Part shown: positions 1 through 8,722 of the stretch, one piece after another
Layout: each line of letters opens with the position of its first letter
Numbering within the stretch: position 1 is the first letter of the stretch
Assembly (NCBI GenBank): GCA_030148985.1
Contig: JASBSJ010000033.1
Span: 17,538 to 81,537 of the forward strand
From: Sphingopyxis sp.
Lineage (GTDB): Bacteria > Pseudomonadota > Alphaproteobacteria > Sphingomonadales > Sphingomonadaceae
DNA length: 64,000 nt
Direction of reading: 5' to 3'
The notes under the pieces: generated by a model
Databases searched by the model: none
Told to the model about the DNA's origin: nothing
Seen by the model: only the letters and a program-made list of their open reading frames with translations
Position numbers and translations under genes: made by a program

Positions 1-19
1 AACGATAAGCGGATTTCAT
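1..19 (-). CDS. Partial CDS, first six codons of a gene leaving the window
   Basis: An ATG on the minus strand at 19-17 is preceded by a good ribosome binding site (GGGAGG read from 30 down to 25, five bases before the ATG) and opens a frame M-K-S-A-Y-R that runs off the left edge. No product can be named. The 105 bases between this start and the end of the nucleoside transporter gene would hold its promoter; nothing else is evident there. Confidence 0.4.
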
Positions 20-124
20 GGCAGCCTCCCTGTTGACGAACACGACCCGGGACACTCTTTTGTTATGCGGGCAATTTACGCCATTTGGCTGCCGCTGGCA
101 AACTGCACTTTTGTTCCACGGCCA

Positions 125-1378
125 TCAGCCGAGCGGTGGAACCAGCCCGATCATCAACCCCGCGAGCGCCGCCGACATGAGGTTCGACAAACTGCCCGCA
201 AGCAATGCTTTCAGCCCCAGCTTGGCGATCATCGGCCGCTGGTTGGGTGCGAGCCCGCCGGTCACTGCCATCTGGATCGCGATCGAGCTGAAATTGGCGA
301 AACCGCACAGCGCAAAAGTCGCGATCGCCACCCCGGTCATCGACAAATCGCCCTGCACGCGGCCGAGGTCGATGAAAGCGACGAATTCGTTGAGCACGAC
401 CTTGCTGCCGAACAATCCGCCGACGACCGCGCTTTCATCCCACGGCACGCCCATCAGCCACATTACCGGACGGAACAAGGTGCCGATGATCGCCTGGAAC
501 GACAGATCGGGATAGCCCATCCAGCCGCCGATACCGCCAAGCAAGCCATTCGCCAGCGCGACGAGCGCGACGAAGGCGAGCACCATTGCGCCGACCGCGA
601 CCGCCAGCTTGACGCCGGTCTGCGCACCCTGCGCGGCGGCCATGATGATGTTGGCGGGCTTTTCCTCGTCATGGCTGGCCTCGGGCATGATGACGGGTTC
701 GACGCCCAGATCCTTGGGATCGTCGGGCATCATGATCTTTGCCATCAATATGCCGCCCGGTGCCGACATGAAACTGGCGGCGAGCAGATAGGGCAGCAAT
801 TGTTCGCCGATCATGCTGGCATAGGCGCCGAGGATCGTGCCCGCGACTCCCGCCATGCCGACGGTCATCACCGTGAACAGCTGCGACGGGGTGAGGCCCG
901 CCAGATAAGGGCGAATGACGAGCGGCGACTCGGACTGGCCGACAAAGATGTTCGCCGCGGCGCCCAGGCTTTCGACCTTGGTGATGCCCGTCACTTTCTG
1001 GATCGCGCCGCCGACCCATTTGATCACCAGCTGCATGATGCCGAGATAATAGAGGATCGAGATAAGCGAGGCGAAGAAGACGATCACCGGGAGCGCGGCG
1101 ATCGCAAAGCTGTTTGCCCCCATTTCGGGGGAGGCGAGCGGGCCAAAGATGAAGTCGGTCCCCGCCTTGGCATAGCCGAGCAGGTTCGAAACGCCGTTCG
1201 ACATCGCCTGGATCACCGCGCGGCCCCACGGCGTACCGATGACGAGCACGGCGAAACCGGCCTGGAGCAGGAAGGCGGGGATGACGACGCGCAGGCGAAT
1301 CCAGCGACGGTTCGACGAAAAAAGCACGGCAATCGCAAGCAATGCGACGATGCCCGCAAGTCCGATCAGGCGTTCCAT
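125..1378 (-). CDS. nupC: NupC-type concentrative nucleoside transporter (CNT family)
   Basis: A 417-residue inner-membrane protein, expected to import nucleosides with protons or sodium. Hydrophobic segments alternate with re-entrant loops along the whole length. CNT landmarks are visible: a GQSESPL segment near residue 170 and GGLFGSKVVLNEFVA followed by a GFANFSS-type stretch in the C-terminal third, which match the nucleoside-binding hairpins of the family. Length is typical for bacterial NupC. It is transcribed away from the S9 peptidase gene, with a 154-bp shared upstream region. Nucleoside specificity cannot be read from sequence. Confidence 0.9.
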   Translation of the reverse strand: MERLIGLAGIVALLAIAVLFSSNRRWIRLRVVIPAFLLQAGFAVLVIGTPWGRAVIQAMSNGVSNLLGYAKAGTDFIFGPLASPEMGANSFAIAALPVIVFFASLISILYYLGIMQLVIKWVGGAIQKVTGITKVESLGAAANIFVGQSESPLVIRPYLAGLTPSQLFTVMTVGMAGVAGTILGAYASMIGEQLLPYLLAASFMSAPGGILMAKIMMPDDPKDLGVEPVIMPEASHDEEKPANIIMAAAQGAQTGVKLAVAVGAMVLAFVALVALANGLLGGIGGWMGYPDLSFQAIIGTLFRPVMWLMGVPWDESAVVGGLFGSKVVLNEFVAFIDLGRVQGDLSMTGVAIATFALCGFANFSSIAIQMAVTGGLAPNQRPMIAKLGLKALLAGSLSNLMSAALAGLMIGLVPPLG

Positions 1379-1532
1379 GATGTCAATGCGTCCCCCGCAA
1401 GTTAATGCGCCTGTCTAGCGGGCTTTGGCGTCAGGGCAAGAAATTCGGCTTTCCGCCGACTGGGTCGATGCAAACCGACTTGGCCTCCCGAAATTTCCGT
1501 TTTAGATTGGGGCTTTGGCGTCGGGGGTACGC

Positions 1533-3491
1533 ATGCTTCGTTTCATCCTGGCGGCGGTCATGCTCGCCTTTTCGTCGCCGCTGCTTGGCCAAGAGGGGGA
1601 CGGCGCACCAGCTGCGCCGCGCGCTGCGGCGACGTTCGAGCCGCTTCCTACCGCCGCTTTCGCGCGGCTGCCGTTCATGGAAATGCCCGAACTTTCGCCC
1701 GACGGCCGGCATGTCGCGGGGCTGTTCGGGGTCAAGGGCGAGCAGCGCATCGGCATTCTGCCGCTGCGCGGCGATACGGCGGCCGCGGTGTTTATCGGGG
1801 TGCCCGACCAGACCGAAATCGACTGGCTGCGCTGGGTCGGCGACGACGACATCGTCATCGGATTGCGGGCGCTGCTGCCGGTCGAGGCCGAAAATTGGTA
1901 TATCACGCGCCTGCTCGGCCTCAATCGCACGACGGGCAAGGCGACGCGGCTGTTGTGGGATCTCAAGGGCCAGAATGCTGCCGATCTGCTCTGGGTGCCG
2001 ACCGACGGCAGCCGCGAGATTCTGGTCGCCGGGCAGAACAGCATCTATGAGGGCGACAATTTCTGGCCCGCCGTCTATCGCGTCGATGTCGCGACCGGCC
2101 GCAAGAAGACCGAGGTGAACGGGCGGACGAGCGTGATGGACTGGGGCGCCGACCATCTCGGCCGCGTTCGCTACGGGATCGGCTATCGCGACCAGTCGAC
2201 CAGGACGACCCTGCTCTATCGCCGCGACGGCGGCGGCGCCTTCCGCTCAATCGACAGCGCGTCGCTGCGCGACGAGGAGGAACTTACGATCCCCTTCCTC
2301 TTCGTGCCCGGCACCGATCATGGCCTGGTCTACAAGGAATCCGCCGATGGCCGGACGGTGATCGCCGAAATCGATCTGACGACCGGGCGCGAGGTGCGAA
2401 TCGCCCACGCGGCCGAAAATGCCGATATCGAAGGCGCTATTCTGGCGTCCGACAGGGCGGGGCTCCTTGGCTATTATACGTCGGACGATGCGCGGCCGAT
2501 CCATTGGATCGATCCTAAAATGGCCGCGCATCAAGCGACGCTCGATGCCGCTTCGCCGCGCTCACGCGTCCGCATCGAAAGCTATAGCCGCGATCTGTCC
2601 AAGTTGCTGGTCCGGATCAACACGCCTGACAATCCGGGCCTCTTTTATTTCTTCGACGCTGCGGCAGGGTCGCTCGACCGGCTGGCCGCGGTGAACGAGG
2701 TGATCGGTGGCAAGCGGCTCTCGCGTGCCCGGCTCGTCCGGTACCAGGCGCGCGACGGGCTCGACATCGAGGGCGTGCTGACGATGCCGCGCGGCCGGGC
2801 GACGAAAAATCTGCCCTTCATCGTGATGCCGCACGGCGGACCGTGGGGGCATGACGAGCTGACCTATGACTATTGGGCGCAGTTTCTCGCCGAGCGCGGC
2901 TATGCCGTGCTCCAGCCCAATTTTCGCGGCTCGACCGGTTATGGCGAAAAATTCCTGAAGGCCGGGCAGGGGCAGATGGGTTTTGCGATGCAGGACGATG
3001 TGAGCGACGGGGTGCGCTGGGCGGTGGCCGAGGGGATCGCGGACCCGAAGCGCGTGTGCATCGTCGGGGCCTCCTATGGCGGCTATGCCGCGATGTGGGG
3101 GATCGCCAAGGATCCCGACCAGTATCGCTGCGCGATCTCGATCAATGGCGTTTCCAACCTGCGCCGCGAGGTCAATGATTTCGGCGGGAAAGTCCACGCC
3201 CGCCTCTATCGGACCCAATGGCAGAAGATGACGCCCGATTTTGCCGCGGTGTCGCCGATCAATGCGATCGACCGGATCAAGTCGCCGTTGCTGCTGATTC
3301 ACGGCAAGAAGGACGTTACGGTCGATCATGCCCAGTCGGCGAAGATGTATGGCGCGATGCGCAAGGCCGGCAAGGTGGTGGAATTCGTCTCGATCCCGCT
3401 CGCCGACCATTATTTCACCCGCGAGGCCGACCGGATGACGCTGCTGACCTCGATCGAGGCTTTTCTGACCAAGCATAATCCGCCCGATTGA
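1533..3491 (+). CDS. Secreted S9 family peptidase (prolyl oligopeptidase type)
   Basis: A 652-residue serine peptidase of the S9 (prolyl oligopeptidase / acylaminoacyl peptidase) family, probably periplasmic. The ATG at 1533 is preferred to an upstream in-frame start at 1515 because it opens directly into a signal peptide ending near Q20. The middle is a beta-propeller-like region rich in WxxDDD and SPDG motifs. The C-terminal alpha/beta-hydrolase domain carries GASYGGY with the nucleophile S514, the acid D594 in HGKKDVTV and the base H626 in ADHYF, so the triad is complete. It probably trims peptides imported by the outer membrane. Exact S9 subfamily is not assigned. Confidence 0.9.
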   Translation: MLRFILAAVMLAFSSPLLGQEGDGAPAAPRAAATFEPLPTAAFARLPFMEMPELSPDGRHVAGLFGVKGEQRIGILPLRGDTAAAVFIGVPDQTEIDWLRWVGDDDIVIGLRALLPVEAENWYITRLLGLNRTTGKATRLLWDLKGQNAADLLWVPTDGSREILVAGQNSIYEGDNFWPAVYRVDVATGRKKTEVNGRTSVMDWGADHLGRVRYGIGYRDQSTRTTLLYRRDGGGAFRSIDSASLRDEEELTIPFLFVPGTDHGLVYKESADGRTVIAEIDLTTGREVRIAHAAENADIEGAILASDRAGLLGYYTSDDARPIHWIDPKMAAHQATLDAASPRSRVRIESYSRDLSKLLVRINTPDNPGLFYFFDAAAGSLDRLAAVNEVIGGKRLSRARLVRYQARDGLDIEGVLTMPRGRATKNLPFIVMPHGGPWGHDELTYDYWAQFLAERGYAVLQPNFRGSTGYGEKFLKAGQGQMGFAMQDDVSDGVRWAVAEGIADPKRVCIVGASYGGYAAMWGIAKDPDQYRCAISINGVSNLRREVNDFGGKVHARLYRTQWQKMTPDFAAVSPINAIDRIKSPLLLIHGKKDVTVDHAQSAKMYGAMRKAGKVVEFVSIPLADHYFTREADRMTLLTSIEAFLTKHNPPD

Positions 3492-3532
3492 CGGCATCTT
3501 TCCACGCTGCGCAAAACCGACTATCGGGCGGC

Positions 3533-4210
3533 ATGACCGACACGACCTCGACGGCGCTGCCGCGCACGCTCTCGCCCTCGCTCTTCCTATTCTCGATCGT
3601 CTATGGCGGCATGGTGGTGCTCGCGGGGGTGCTCGGCAACAAGCAGGTCGCGCTCGGCGACTGGCTGGCGGTCGAGGCCGGGATTTTTGCCTTCCTGATG
3701 CTCGTCGCGCTGTCGAGCGCCGTGTCCGAACTGCATGGGCAAGCGCTCGCCAACCGGATTGTCCTGTGGGGTTTCGTCCCGCTCGTGCTGTCGATCATGC
3801 TGACCGCGCTGGTCCTCGCGCTTCCGGCATCGGGCGAAATGCAGCCCGAACGGCTGGCGTCGTTCGACATGATTCTCGGACAAAGTCCACGCCTGATGGC
3901 TGCGGGGATTGTCGCCTATGGCACGTCGCAATTCCTGAACGTCACCATCTTTTCGAAGCTGCGCGGGCGTGAAGGCGCCGGGACCGGAACGACCTGGCTC
4001 GCGATCCGCGGCGCGATCGCCAGCGCCTTGAGCCAGATTGTCGATACGTTGCTGTTCGTGACGATCGCCTTTTATGGCGTGTTCCCGATTGCCAACCTGA
4101 TGGGCGGGCAGATGCTCGCCAAGGTCGCGCTGTCGGTGCTCGTCATTCCCTTCGTCATCACCGGGCTGGTCGCGCTGGGCCGCAGCCTCGATGCGAAAAA
4201 CCCCGGATGA
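3533..4210 (+). CDS. yhhQ: Queuosine precursor transporter, YhhQ/VUT family
   Basis: About 225 residues and roughly six membrane spans; imports a 7-deazaguanine precursor of queuosine. Family features are the [18 protein letters not shown] first span, [13 protein letters not shown] in the middle and an [18 protein letters not shown] segment with the conserved S-x-x-x-Q-x-x-D-T pattern. An in-frame TTG at 3488 overlaps the end of the S9 gene, but the ATG at 3533 is a better start because family members begin shortly before the first span. The stop TGA overlaps the argB start in ATGA, so the two are probably translationally coupled. Confidence 0.85.
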   Translation: MTDTTSTALPRTLSPSLFLFSIVYGGMVVLAGVLGNKQVALGDWLAVEAGIFAFLMLVALSSAVSELHGQALANRIVLWGFVPLVLSIMLTALVLALPASGEMQPERLASFDMILGQSPRLMAAGIVAYGTSQFLNVTIFSKLRGREGAGTGTTWLAIRGAIASALSQIVDTLLFVTIAFYGVFPIANLMGGQMLAKVALSVLVIPFVITGLVALGRSLDAKNPG

Positions 4211-5115
4211 TGACGATGACCGATCCTTCGAAAATGCCCGACCTGCTCGCCAAGGCCGAAACGCTCGTCGAGGCGCTGCCCTATCTGCAACGCTATGCGG
4301 GGCAGACTTTCGTGATCAAATATGGCGGGCACGCGATGGGCGATCCCGAGGCGCAGCGCGACTTTGCCGAGGATGTCGTGCTGCTGAAGGCCGTGGGGAT
4401 CAACCCCGTCGTCGTCCATGGCGGCGGGCCGCAGATCGGGGCGATGCTGAAACAGCTGGGGATCGAATCGACCTTCGTCGGCGGGCTGCGCGTCACCGAC
4501 GCCGCAACCGCCGAGGTGGCGGAGATGGTGCTCGCGGGCAAGATCAACAAGGAAATCGTCGGCTGGATCGCAGGCCTCGGCGGCCGCGCGGTCGGCATTT
4601 CGGGCAAGGACGCCAATCTCGTCCTCGCCGAAAAAGTGAAGCGCACCGAGGCCGACCCCAATTCGGGGATCGAGCGCCACGTCGACCTGGGCTTTGTCGG
4701 CGAGCCGGTCGCGGTCGATCCGACGATCCTTGCGAACCTCACGAAAGACAATTTCATTCCCGTGGTGGCGCCGGTCGCGCTCGGCGCCGACGGCGCGACC
4801 TATAATATCAACGCCGACACGATGGCGGGCGCGATCGCCGGGGCGCTGGGCGCCAAGCGTTTCTTCCTGCTCACCGATGTCGCGGGGGTGCTCGACAAGT
4901 CGGGGGCTTTGCTCACCGACCTCGACCGCGCGGCGATCGACGCGCTCAAAGATGACGGGACGATCACCGGCGGCATGATTCCCAAGGTCGAAACCTGCGT
5001 CGCCGCGGTCGATGCCGGGGTCGAGGCGGCGGTCATCCTCGACGGGCGCATCCCGCACGCGATGCTGCTCGAAATTTTCACCGCAAGGGGTGCGGGGACG
5101 CTCATTCACCGCTAA
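4207..5115 (+). CDS. argB: Acetylglutamate kinase
   Basis: 302 residues. Catalyses the second step of arginine synthesis, phosphorylation of N-acetylglutamate. The amino acid kinase fold is clear: [10 protein letters not shown] at the ATP site, [10 protein letters not shown], an [10 protein letters not shown] segment, and a C-terminal [10 protein letters not shown] motif as in arginine-sensitive ArgB enzymes. The start lies within an ATGATGACGATG string; the first ATG overlaps the yhhQ stop. An N-terminal extension of about 25 residues before the kinase core is consistent with the N-helix of feedback-regulated forms, which is an inference. Confidence 0.95.
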   Translation: MMTMTDPSKMPDLLAKAETLVEALPYLQRYAGQTFVIKYGGHAMGDPEAQRDFAEDVVLLKAVGINPVVVHGGGPQIGAMLKQLGIESTFVGGLRVTDAATAEVAEMVLAGKINKEIVGWIAGLGGRAVGISGKDANLVLAEKVKRTEADPNSGIERHVDLGFVGEPVAVDPTILANLTKDNFIPVVAPVALGADGATYNINADTMAGAIAGALGAKRFFLLTDVAGVLDKSGALLTDLDRAAIDALKDDGTITGGMIPKVETCVAAVDAGVEAAVILDGRIPHAMLLEIFTARGAGTLIHR

Positions 5116-5151
5116 CATCGCTGCCATCGACCTTTCGGCCGGAGACCTTCC

Positions 5152-5460
5152 TTGTATTTCATGTTTCTCGATATTCTGTCGATCCTCCTCAACATCCTCT
5201 GGTGGATCATCATTATCCAGGCGATCATGTCGTGGCTGATCGCGTTCAACGTCATCAACACGCACAATGATTTTGTGGGGCAGCTCTGGTATGTGCTCGA
5301 CCGGATTACCGAGCCGCTTTATCGTCCTTTCCGCCGCATCATGCCCGATTTCGGCGGCATCGACCTGACGCCGATGGTGGTGCTGATCCTGCTCATCATC
5401 ATCCAGGGTCCGGTCATGGCCTATCTCTATCGGCTCGGCGTGCAGACCGGGATGGCCTGA
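5152..5460 (+). CDS. YggT family membrane protein
   Basis: 102 residues with two hydrophobic segments flanking a conserved loop (VLDRITEPLYRPFRRIMPDFGGIDLTP), the signature of YggT proteins, which are linked to osmotic or membrane homeostasis but lack a defined activity. The start is taken as TTG at 5152 because GGAG at 5141-5144 lies seven bases upstream; the alternative ATG at 5161 is too far from it. It sits between argB and folD with short gaps, so it is probably cotranscribed. Confidence 0.85.
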   Translation: MYFMFLDILSILLNILWWIIIIQAIMSWLIAFNVINTHNDFVGQLWYVLDRITEPLYRPFRRIMPDFGGIDLTPMVVLILLIIIQGPVMAYLYRLGVQTGMA

Positions 5461-5463
5461 CAC

Positions 5464-6372
5464 ATGACTGGCCAAGCCCCCGACACCAAAGTGATCGACG
5501 GCAAGGCCTTTGCCGCGGGGCTGCGCGCCCGGATTGCCGATGCCGTGCCCGCCTTCAAGGCGGCGACGGGACGCGCTCCGGGGCTTGCCGTCGTGCTTGT
5601 CGGCGACGACCCGGCGAGCGCTGTCTATGTCGGGTCGAAGGGCAAGGCGACGGTCGCGGCGGGCATGGAAAGCTTTGAGCACCGCCTGCCCGCGACGGCG
5701 ACGCAGGACGAGGTCGAGGCGCTGCTTCGCCAGCTCAACGCCGACGAGGCGGTCGACGGCATCCTGCTGCAATTGCCGCTGCCCGGCCATCTCGACGAGC
5801 AGGCGGCCGTGGCGACGATTGACCCCGAAAAGGATGTCGACGGGCTGACCCCCGTGAGCGCAGGGCGCCTTGCACTGGGCATTGCCGGGATGGTCCCTTG
5901 CACCCCCTATGGCTGCCTGTTGCTCCTCGAGGACCGGATCGGCGATCTTTCGGGCAAGGACGCGATCGTCGTCGGCCGCTCGATCCTCGTCGGCAAGCCG
6001 ATGGGGCAGTTGCTGCTCGGCGCCAATTGCACGGTGACAATGGCGCATAGCCGGACGAAAGACCTGCCCGCGCTCGTCCGCCGCGCCGACATAGTCGTCG
6101 CCGCGGTCGGCCGCGCCGAAATGGTGAAGGGCGACTGGATCAAGCCCGGCGCGATCGTGATCGACGTCGGCATCAACCGCCTGCCGCCCGCCGAGGGTGC
6201 AGCGAAAGGCCGGCTGGTCGGCGATGTCGACTATGCCGAGGTGTCGGGCGTCGCTGACGCGATCACCCCTGTTCCGGGCGGGGTCGGGCCGATGACGATC
6301 GCCTGCCTGCTGCGCAACACGCTCGTCGCCGCGCACCGCCGCGCCGGCCTTGCCGATCCGGAGGGTTTCTGA
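5464..6372 (+). CDS. folD: Bifunctional methylenetetrahydrofolate dehydrogenase / methenyltetrahydrofolate cyclohydrolase
   Basis: 302 residues, normal for FolD, a cytosolic one-carbon enzyme interconverting 5,10-methylene-, methenyl- and 10-formyl-THF with NADP. Visible motifs are YVGSKGKA with the catalytic lysine, [13 protein letters not shown], the DKDV-like [14 protein letters not shown], and the nucleotide-binding [11 protein letters not shown], followed by the C-terminal [12 protein letters not shown]. It follows the YggT gene by three bases, and its TGA overlaps the ATG of the following lipoprotein gene. Confidence 0.95.
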   Translation: MTGQAPDTKVIDGKAFAAGLRARIADAVPAFKAATGRAPGLAVVLVGDDPASAVYVGSKGKATVAAGMESFEHRLPATATQDEVEALLRQLNADEAVDGILLQLPLPGHLDEQAAVATIDPEKDVDGLTPVSAGRLALGIAGMVPCTPYGCLLLLEDRIGDLSGKDAIVVGRSILVGKPMGQLLLGANCTVTMAHSRTKDLPALVRRADIVVAAVGRAEMVKGDWIKPGAIVIDVGINRLPPAEGAAKGRLVGDVDYAEVSGVADAITPVPGGVGPMTIACLLRNTLVAAHRRAGLADPEGF

Positions 6373-7043
6373 TGCGCCTGTTGCTTGCCGCCACATTGGT
6401 TCTGACGCTTGCCGGTTGTGCGGGGTCATCCGACGAGTTCCGCAACCGGCCGCTCGCCGCCAATCCCAGCGCCTTCATCGCCGCCGAGATCGCCTTTGCG
6501 CGGCTGGCGCAGGAAAAGGGGCAATGGACCGCGTTCCGCGAAACCGCGCATCCCGACGCCGTCATGTTCGTGCCCGAACGGGTGAAGGCGCGCGATTGGC
6601 TGAAGGCGCAGGCGGACCCCGCCGAGGCGGTGAAGTGGCAGCCGCACGCCGTCTATGTCAGCTGCGACGGCAATGTCGGCGCGACGACCGGCGCGTGGCA
6701 GAAGGGGGCGGCGCACGGCTATTTCACGACCGTCTGGCTGCGCGATCCCAAGAATGGCAAGACCGCGTGGATTCTCGATCATGGCGACGGACTGGCGAGT
6801 CCGCGCGAAGCCCCGGAATTCATCGCATCGAAACAGGCGGCCTGCGGATCGCGCCCCACCGTCCCGATCGAGGCGGGCACCGAGGGTGAGGATATGGCGG
6901 TCGGCCTGTCGCCCGACCAGACACTCAGCTGGACCTCGACCGTCGGCGCCGACAAATCGCGCCGCGTCACCGTCCGCCTGTGGGACGGCAAGGATATGGC
7001 GGCGGTCATCGACGACCGGGTCGCGGCGCCGAAGCAGCCATGA
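6372..7043 (+). CDS. Lipoprotein with a DUF4440/SnoaL-like (NTF2-fold) domain
   Basis: 223 residues. A short hydrophobic leader ends in the lipobox LAGC (C16), so the mature protein should be lipid-anchored. The pattern from about residue 35 (AEIAFARLAQEKGQWTAF, then a beta-rich stretch ending ILDHGD) resembles DUF4440/SnoaL-like domains; this is by eye and tentative. A second half of about 75 residues has no recognised motif. The gene is sandwiched with stop/start overlaps between folD and marC, so it belongs to the same transcript. Function unknown. Confidence 0.7.
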   Translation: MRLLLAATLVLTLAGCAGSSDEFRNRPLAANPSAFIAAEIAFARLAQEKGQWTAFRETAHPDAVMFVPERVKARDWLKAQADPAEAVKWQPHAVYVSCDGNVGATTGAWQKGAAHGYFTTVWLRDPKNGKTAWILDHGDGLASPREAPEFIASKQAACGSRPTVPIEAGTEGEDMAVGLSPDQTLSWTSTVGADKSRRVTVRLWDGKDMAAVIDDRVAAPKQP

Positions 7044-7669
7044 TCGACCTGTTCATCTCGGCCTTTGTCACGCTGTTCGTGGTGATCGACCCGCCGGGCT
7101 GCGCGCCGATCTATGCCAGCCTGACGAGCGGCGCGAGCGCGCAGCAGCGCCGGTCGATGGCGATCCGCGCCATCCTGATCGCCGGGCTGATCCTCGTCTT
7201 TTTCGCCATGTTCGGCGAAGCTTTGCTCGGTTTCCTGCACATCGACCTCGACAGTTTCCGCATCGCGGGCGGCATCATGCTGTTCATCATCGCGATCGAC
7301 ATGGTGTTCGAGAAGCGCACCGAGCGCCGCGAACAACGCGCCGAGAAGCTGATGGCGACGCCCGAGATCGAGGATGTGTCGGTGTTCCCGATGGCGATGC
7401 CGATGCTCGCGGGGCCGGGGTCGATCGCCTCGGTGATGCTGCTCGTGTCGCAAAACAGCGGGCTCGACCGCGCCTTCGTCATCTTTGGCGCGCTGCTGCT
7501 CGTCCTCCTTCTGACGCTTGCCGCGTTGCTGGCGGCGGGACCGCTCATGCGGCTGATCGGCCACAAGGGTGAGGCGGTAATTACACGGCTGCTCGGCGTG
7601 CTGCTCGCCGCGCTCGCCGCGCAGTTCGTGATCGACGGGCTGAAGGCGAGTTTTCCGACGCTGGGGTAG
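7040..7669 (+). CDS. MarC family integral membrane protein
   Basis: 209 residues with about six spans, covering the complete MarC/SnatA-type domain. Typical segments are VVIDPPGCAPIYASLT near the N terminus, an AGGIMLFIIAIDM span and the conserved PMAMPMLAGPGSIASVMLL loop. Some members export amino acids, but most have no known substrate. The ATG at 7040 overlaps the preceding lipoprotein stop in ATGA. It is the last gene of the yhhQ-to-marC run and converges on the OmpA-type lipoprotein gene. Confidence 0.88.
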   Translation: MIDLFISAFVTLFVVIDPPGCAPIYASLTSGASAQQRRSMAIRAILIAGLILVFFAMFGEALLGFLHIDLDSFRIAGGIMLFIIAIDMVFEKRTERREQRAEKLMATPEIEDVSVFPMAMPMLAGPGSIASVMLLVSQNSGLDRAFVIFGALLLVLLLTLAALLAAGPLMRLIGHKGEAVITRLLGVLLAALAAQFVIDGLKASFPTLG

Positions 7670-7680
7670 AAGGGACCGCC

Positions 7681-7809
7681 TCCTCCTTGATGGGGGAGGC
7701 AGCGAGACGTGCGAGCTTGCTCGCTAGTCGCAGCGGAGGGGGTGCGGTTTCGGCCTTGCACATGCCTGCACCATCACCCCCACCCAACCCTCCCCCATCA
7801 AGGGGGAGG
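7681..7809. repeat. Palindromic intergenic repeat element
   Basis: The gap between convergent marC and the ompA-type gene is almost filled by an inverted repeat. The outer arms are 7682-7699 and 7789-7809, both built on CCTCCCCCATCAAGG and its complement, and a smaller internal hairpin (GCGAGCTTGCTCGC) lies at about 7711-7724. The form resembles the REP-like elements common in sphingomonad genomes. It may also end transcription from both sides, since the right arm is followed by TTTCTTT. Confidence 0.75.
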
Positions 7810-7816
7810 GCTTTCT

Positions 7817-8509
7817 TTACCCAGCGGCGTTCACGTCGGCCTGCGTCACCGGGGCGATGCGGATTTCGACGCGGCGGTTGCACTGATAATCGGCTTCGCT
7901 CTGTTCGGGCGAGCATTTGAGCTGCGATTCGCCATAGCCGAGCGTCGCCATGCGCGCGCGCTGGATGCCGCGGCCGGCGAGATAGTCGGCGACCGAGGCG
8001 GCGCGGCGTTCGGACAGCCCTTGGTTATAGGTGTCGCTGCCGGTCGAATCGGTGTGGCCGTAGACGTCAATATAAGTGCTCGGATATTCGGCGAGCGTCG
8101 AGGCCACATTGTCGAGTGCGCTGCGGAACTGCGACTTCACCATCGCGCTGTTGAGGTCGAAGGTGACGTCGCCGGGCATGTTGAGCACGAGCTGGTCGCC
8201 CTGCCGTTCGACATCGATGCCGGTGCCCGCGGTGCGTTCGCGCAGCTTCTTTTCCTGCTGATCCATATAATAGCCGACGCCCGCGCCGGCGACCGCGCCA
8301 ATACCCGCACCGACGATTTCCTCGGTCCGGCTGTTGCGCCCGCCGATAAGGTCGCCGAGCAGGTAGCCGCCGAGCGCGCCGCCGACGCCGCCGATCGCGG
8401 CTTTGGAGATTTTGCGTTCGCCGGTCACCGGATCGGTGACGCAGCCGGTCAGCGCGATCGCGCCGAGGCTGGTCAGAATTGCGAGCCTGGTTGTTCTGCT
8501 TTTCATCAT
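7817..8509 (-). CDS. OmpA family lipoprotein with glycine-zipper region
   Basis: 230 residues. The N terminus carries a lipoprotein signal (lipobox LTGC), followed by a glycine-zipper segment (GGVGGALGGYLLGDLIGG and GAGIGAVAGAGVGYYMDQQ) and a C-terminal OmpA peptidoglycan-binding domain. That domain shows the TFDLNSAMVKSQF strand, YGHTDSTGSDTYNQGLSERRA and a terminal NRRVEIRI. This YiaD-like architecture anchors the outer membrane to the cell wall. The start has AAGGGAGCGAC just upstream. It is divergent from the CBS/CorC gene across about 210 bp that should contain both promoters. Confidence 0.9.
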   Translation of the reverse strand: MMKSRTTRLAILTSLGAIALTGCVTDPVTGERKISKAAIGGVGGALGGYLLGDLIGGRNSRTEEIVGAGIGAVAGAGVGYYMDQQEKKLRERTAGTGIDVERQGDQLVLNMPGDVTFDLNSAMVKSQFRSALDNVASTLAEYPSTYIDVYGHTDSTGSDTYNQGLSERRAASVADYLAGRGIQRARMATLGYGESQLKCSPEQSEADYQCNRRVEIRIAPVTQADVNAAG

Positions 8510-8722
8510 GTCGCTCCCTTATATGACGGATGCGTGCGATGCTCTGCACGCGCCGTTACTTGCCGATAACATATGGCCGGCATTCTGGTTCCAGACTATG
8601 ACTGAATGACGGCTGAGCGGACCGTTCGTCGGCGCCATTGTGCAATGCCGTGCCTTTCGCCTATAGGGGGCCATGACCGAAGCTGACAGGGGCCGGGCGC
8701 CGACGCGCCGCATTGTCGCCCA

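Noticed and set aside
1420..1522. Direct repeat GGGCTTTGGCGTC at 1420-1432 and 1510-1522 in the nupC/S9 gap
   Set aside because: Thirteen bases repeated once at 90-bp spacing in GC-rich DNA could be chance, and no regulator or promoter geometry supports it.
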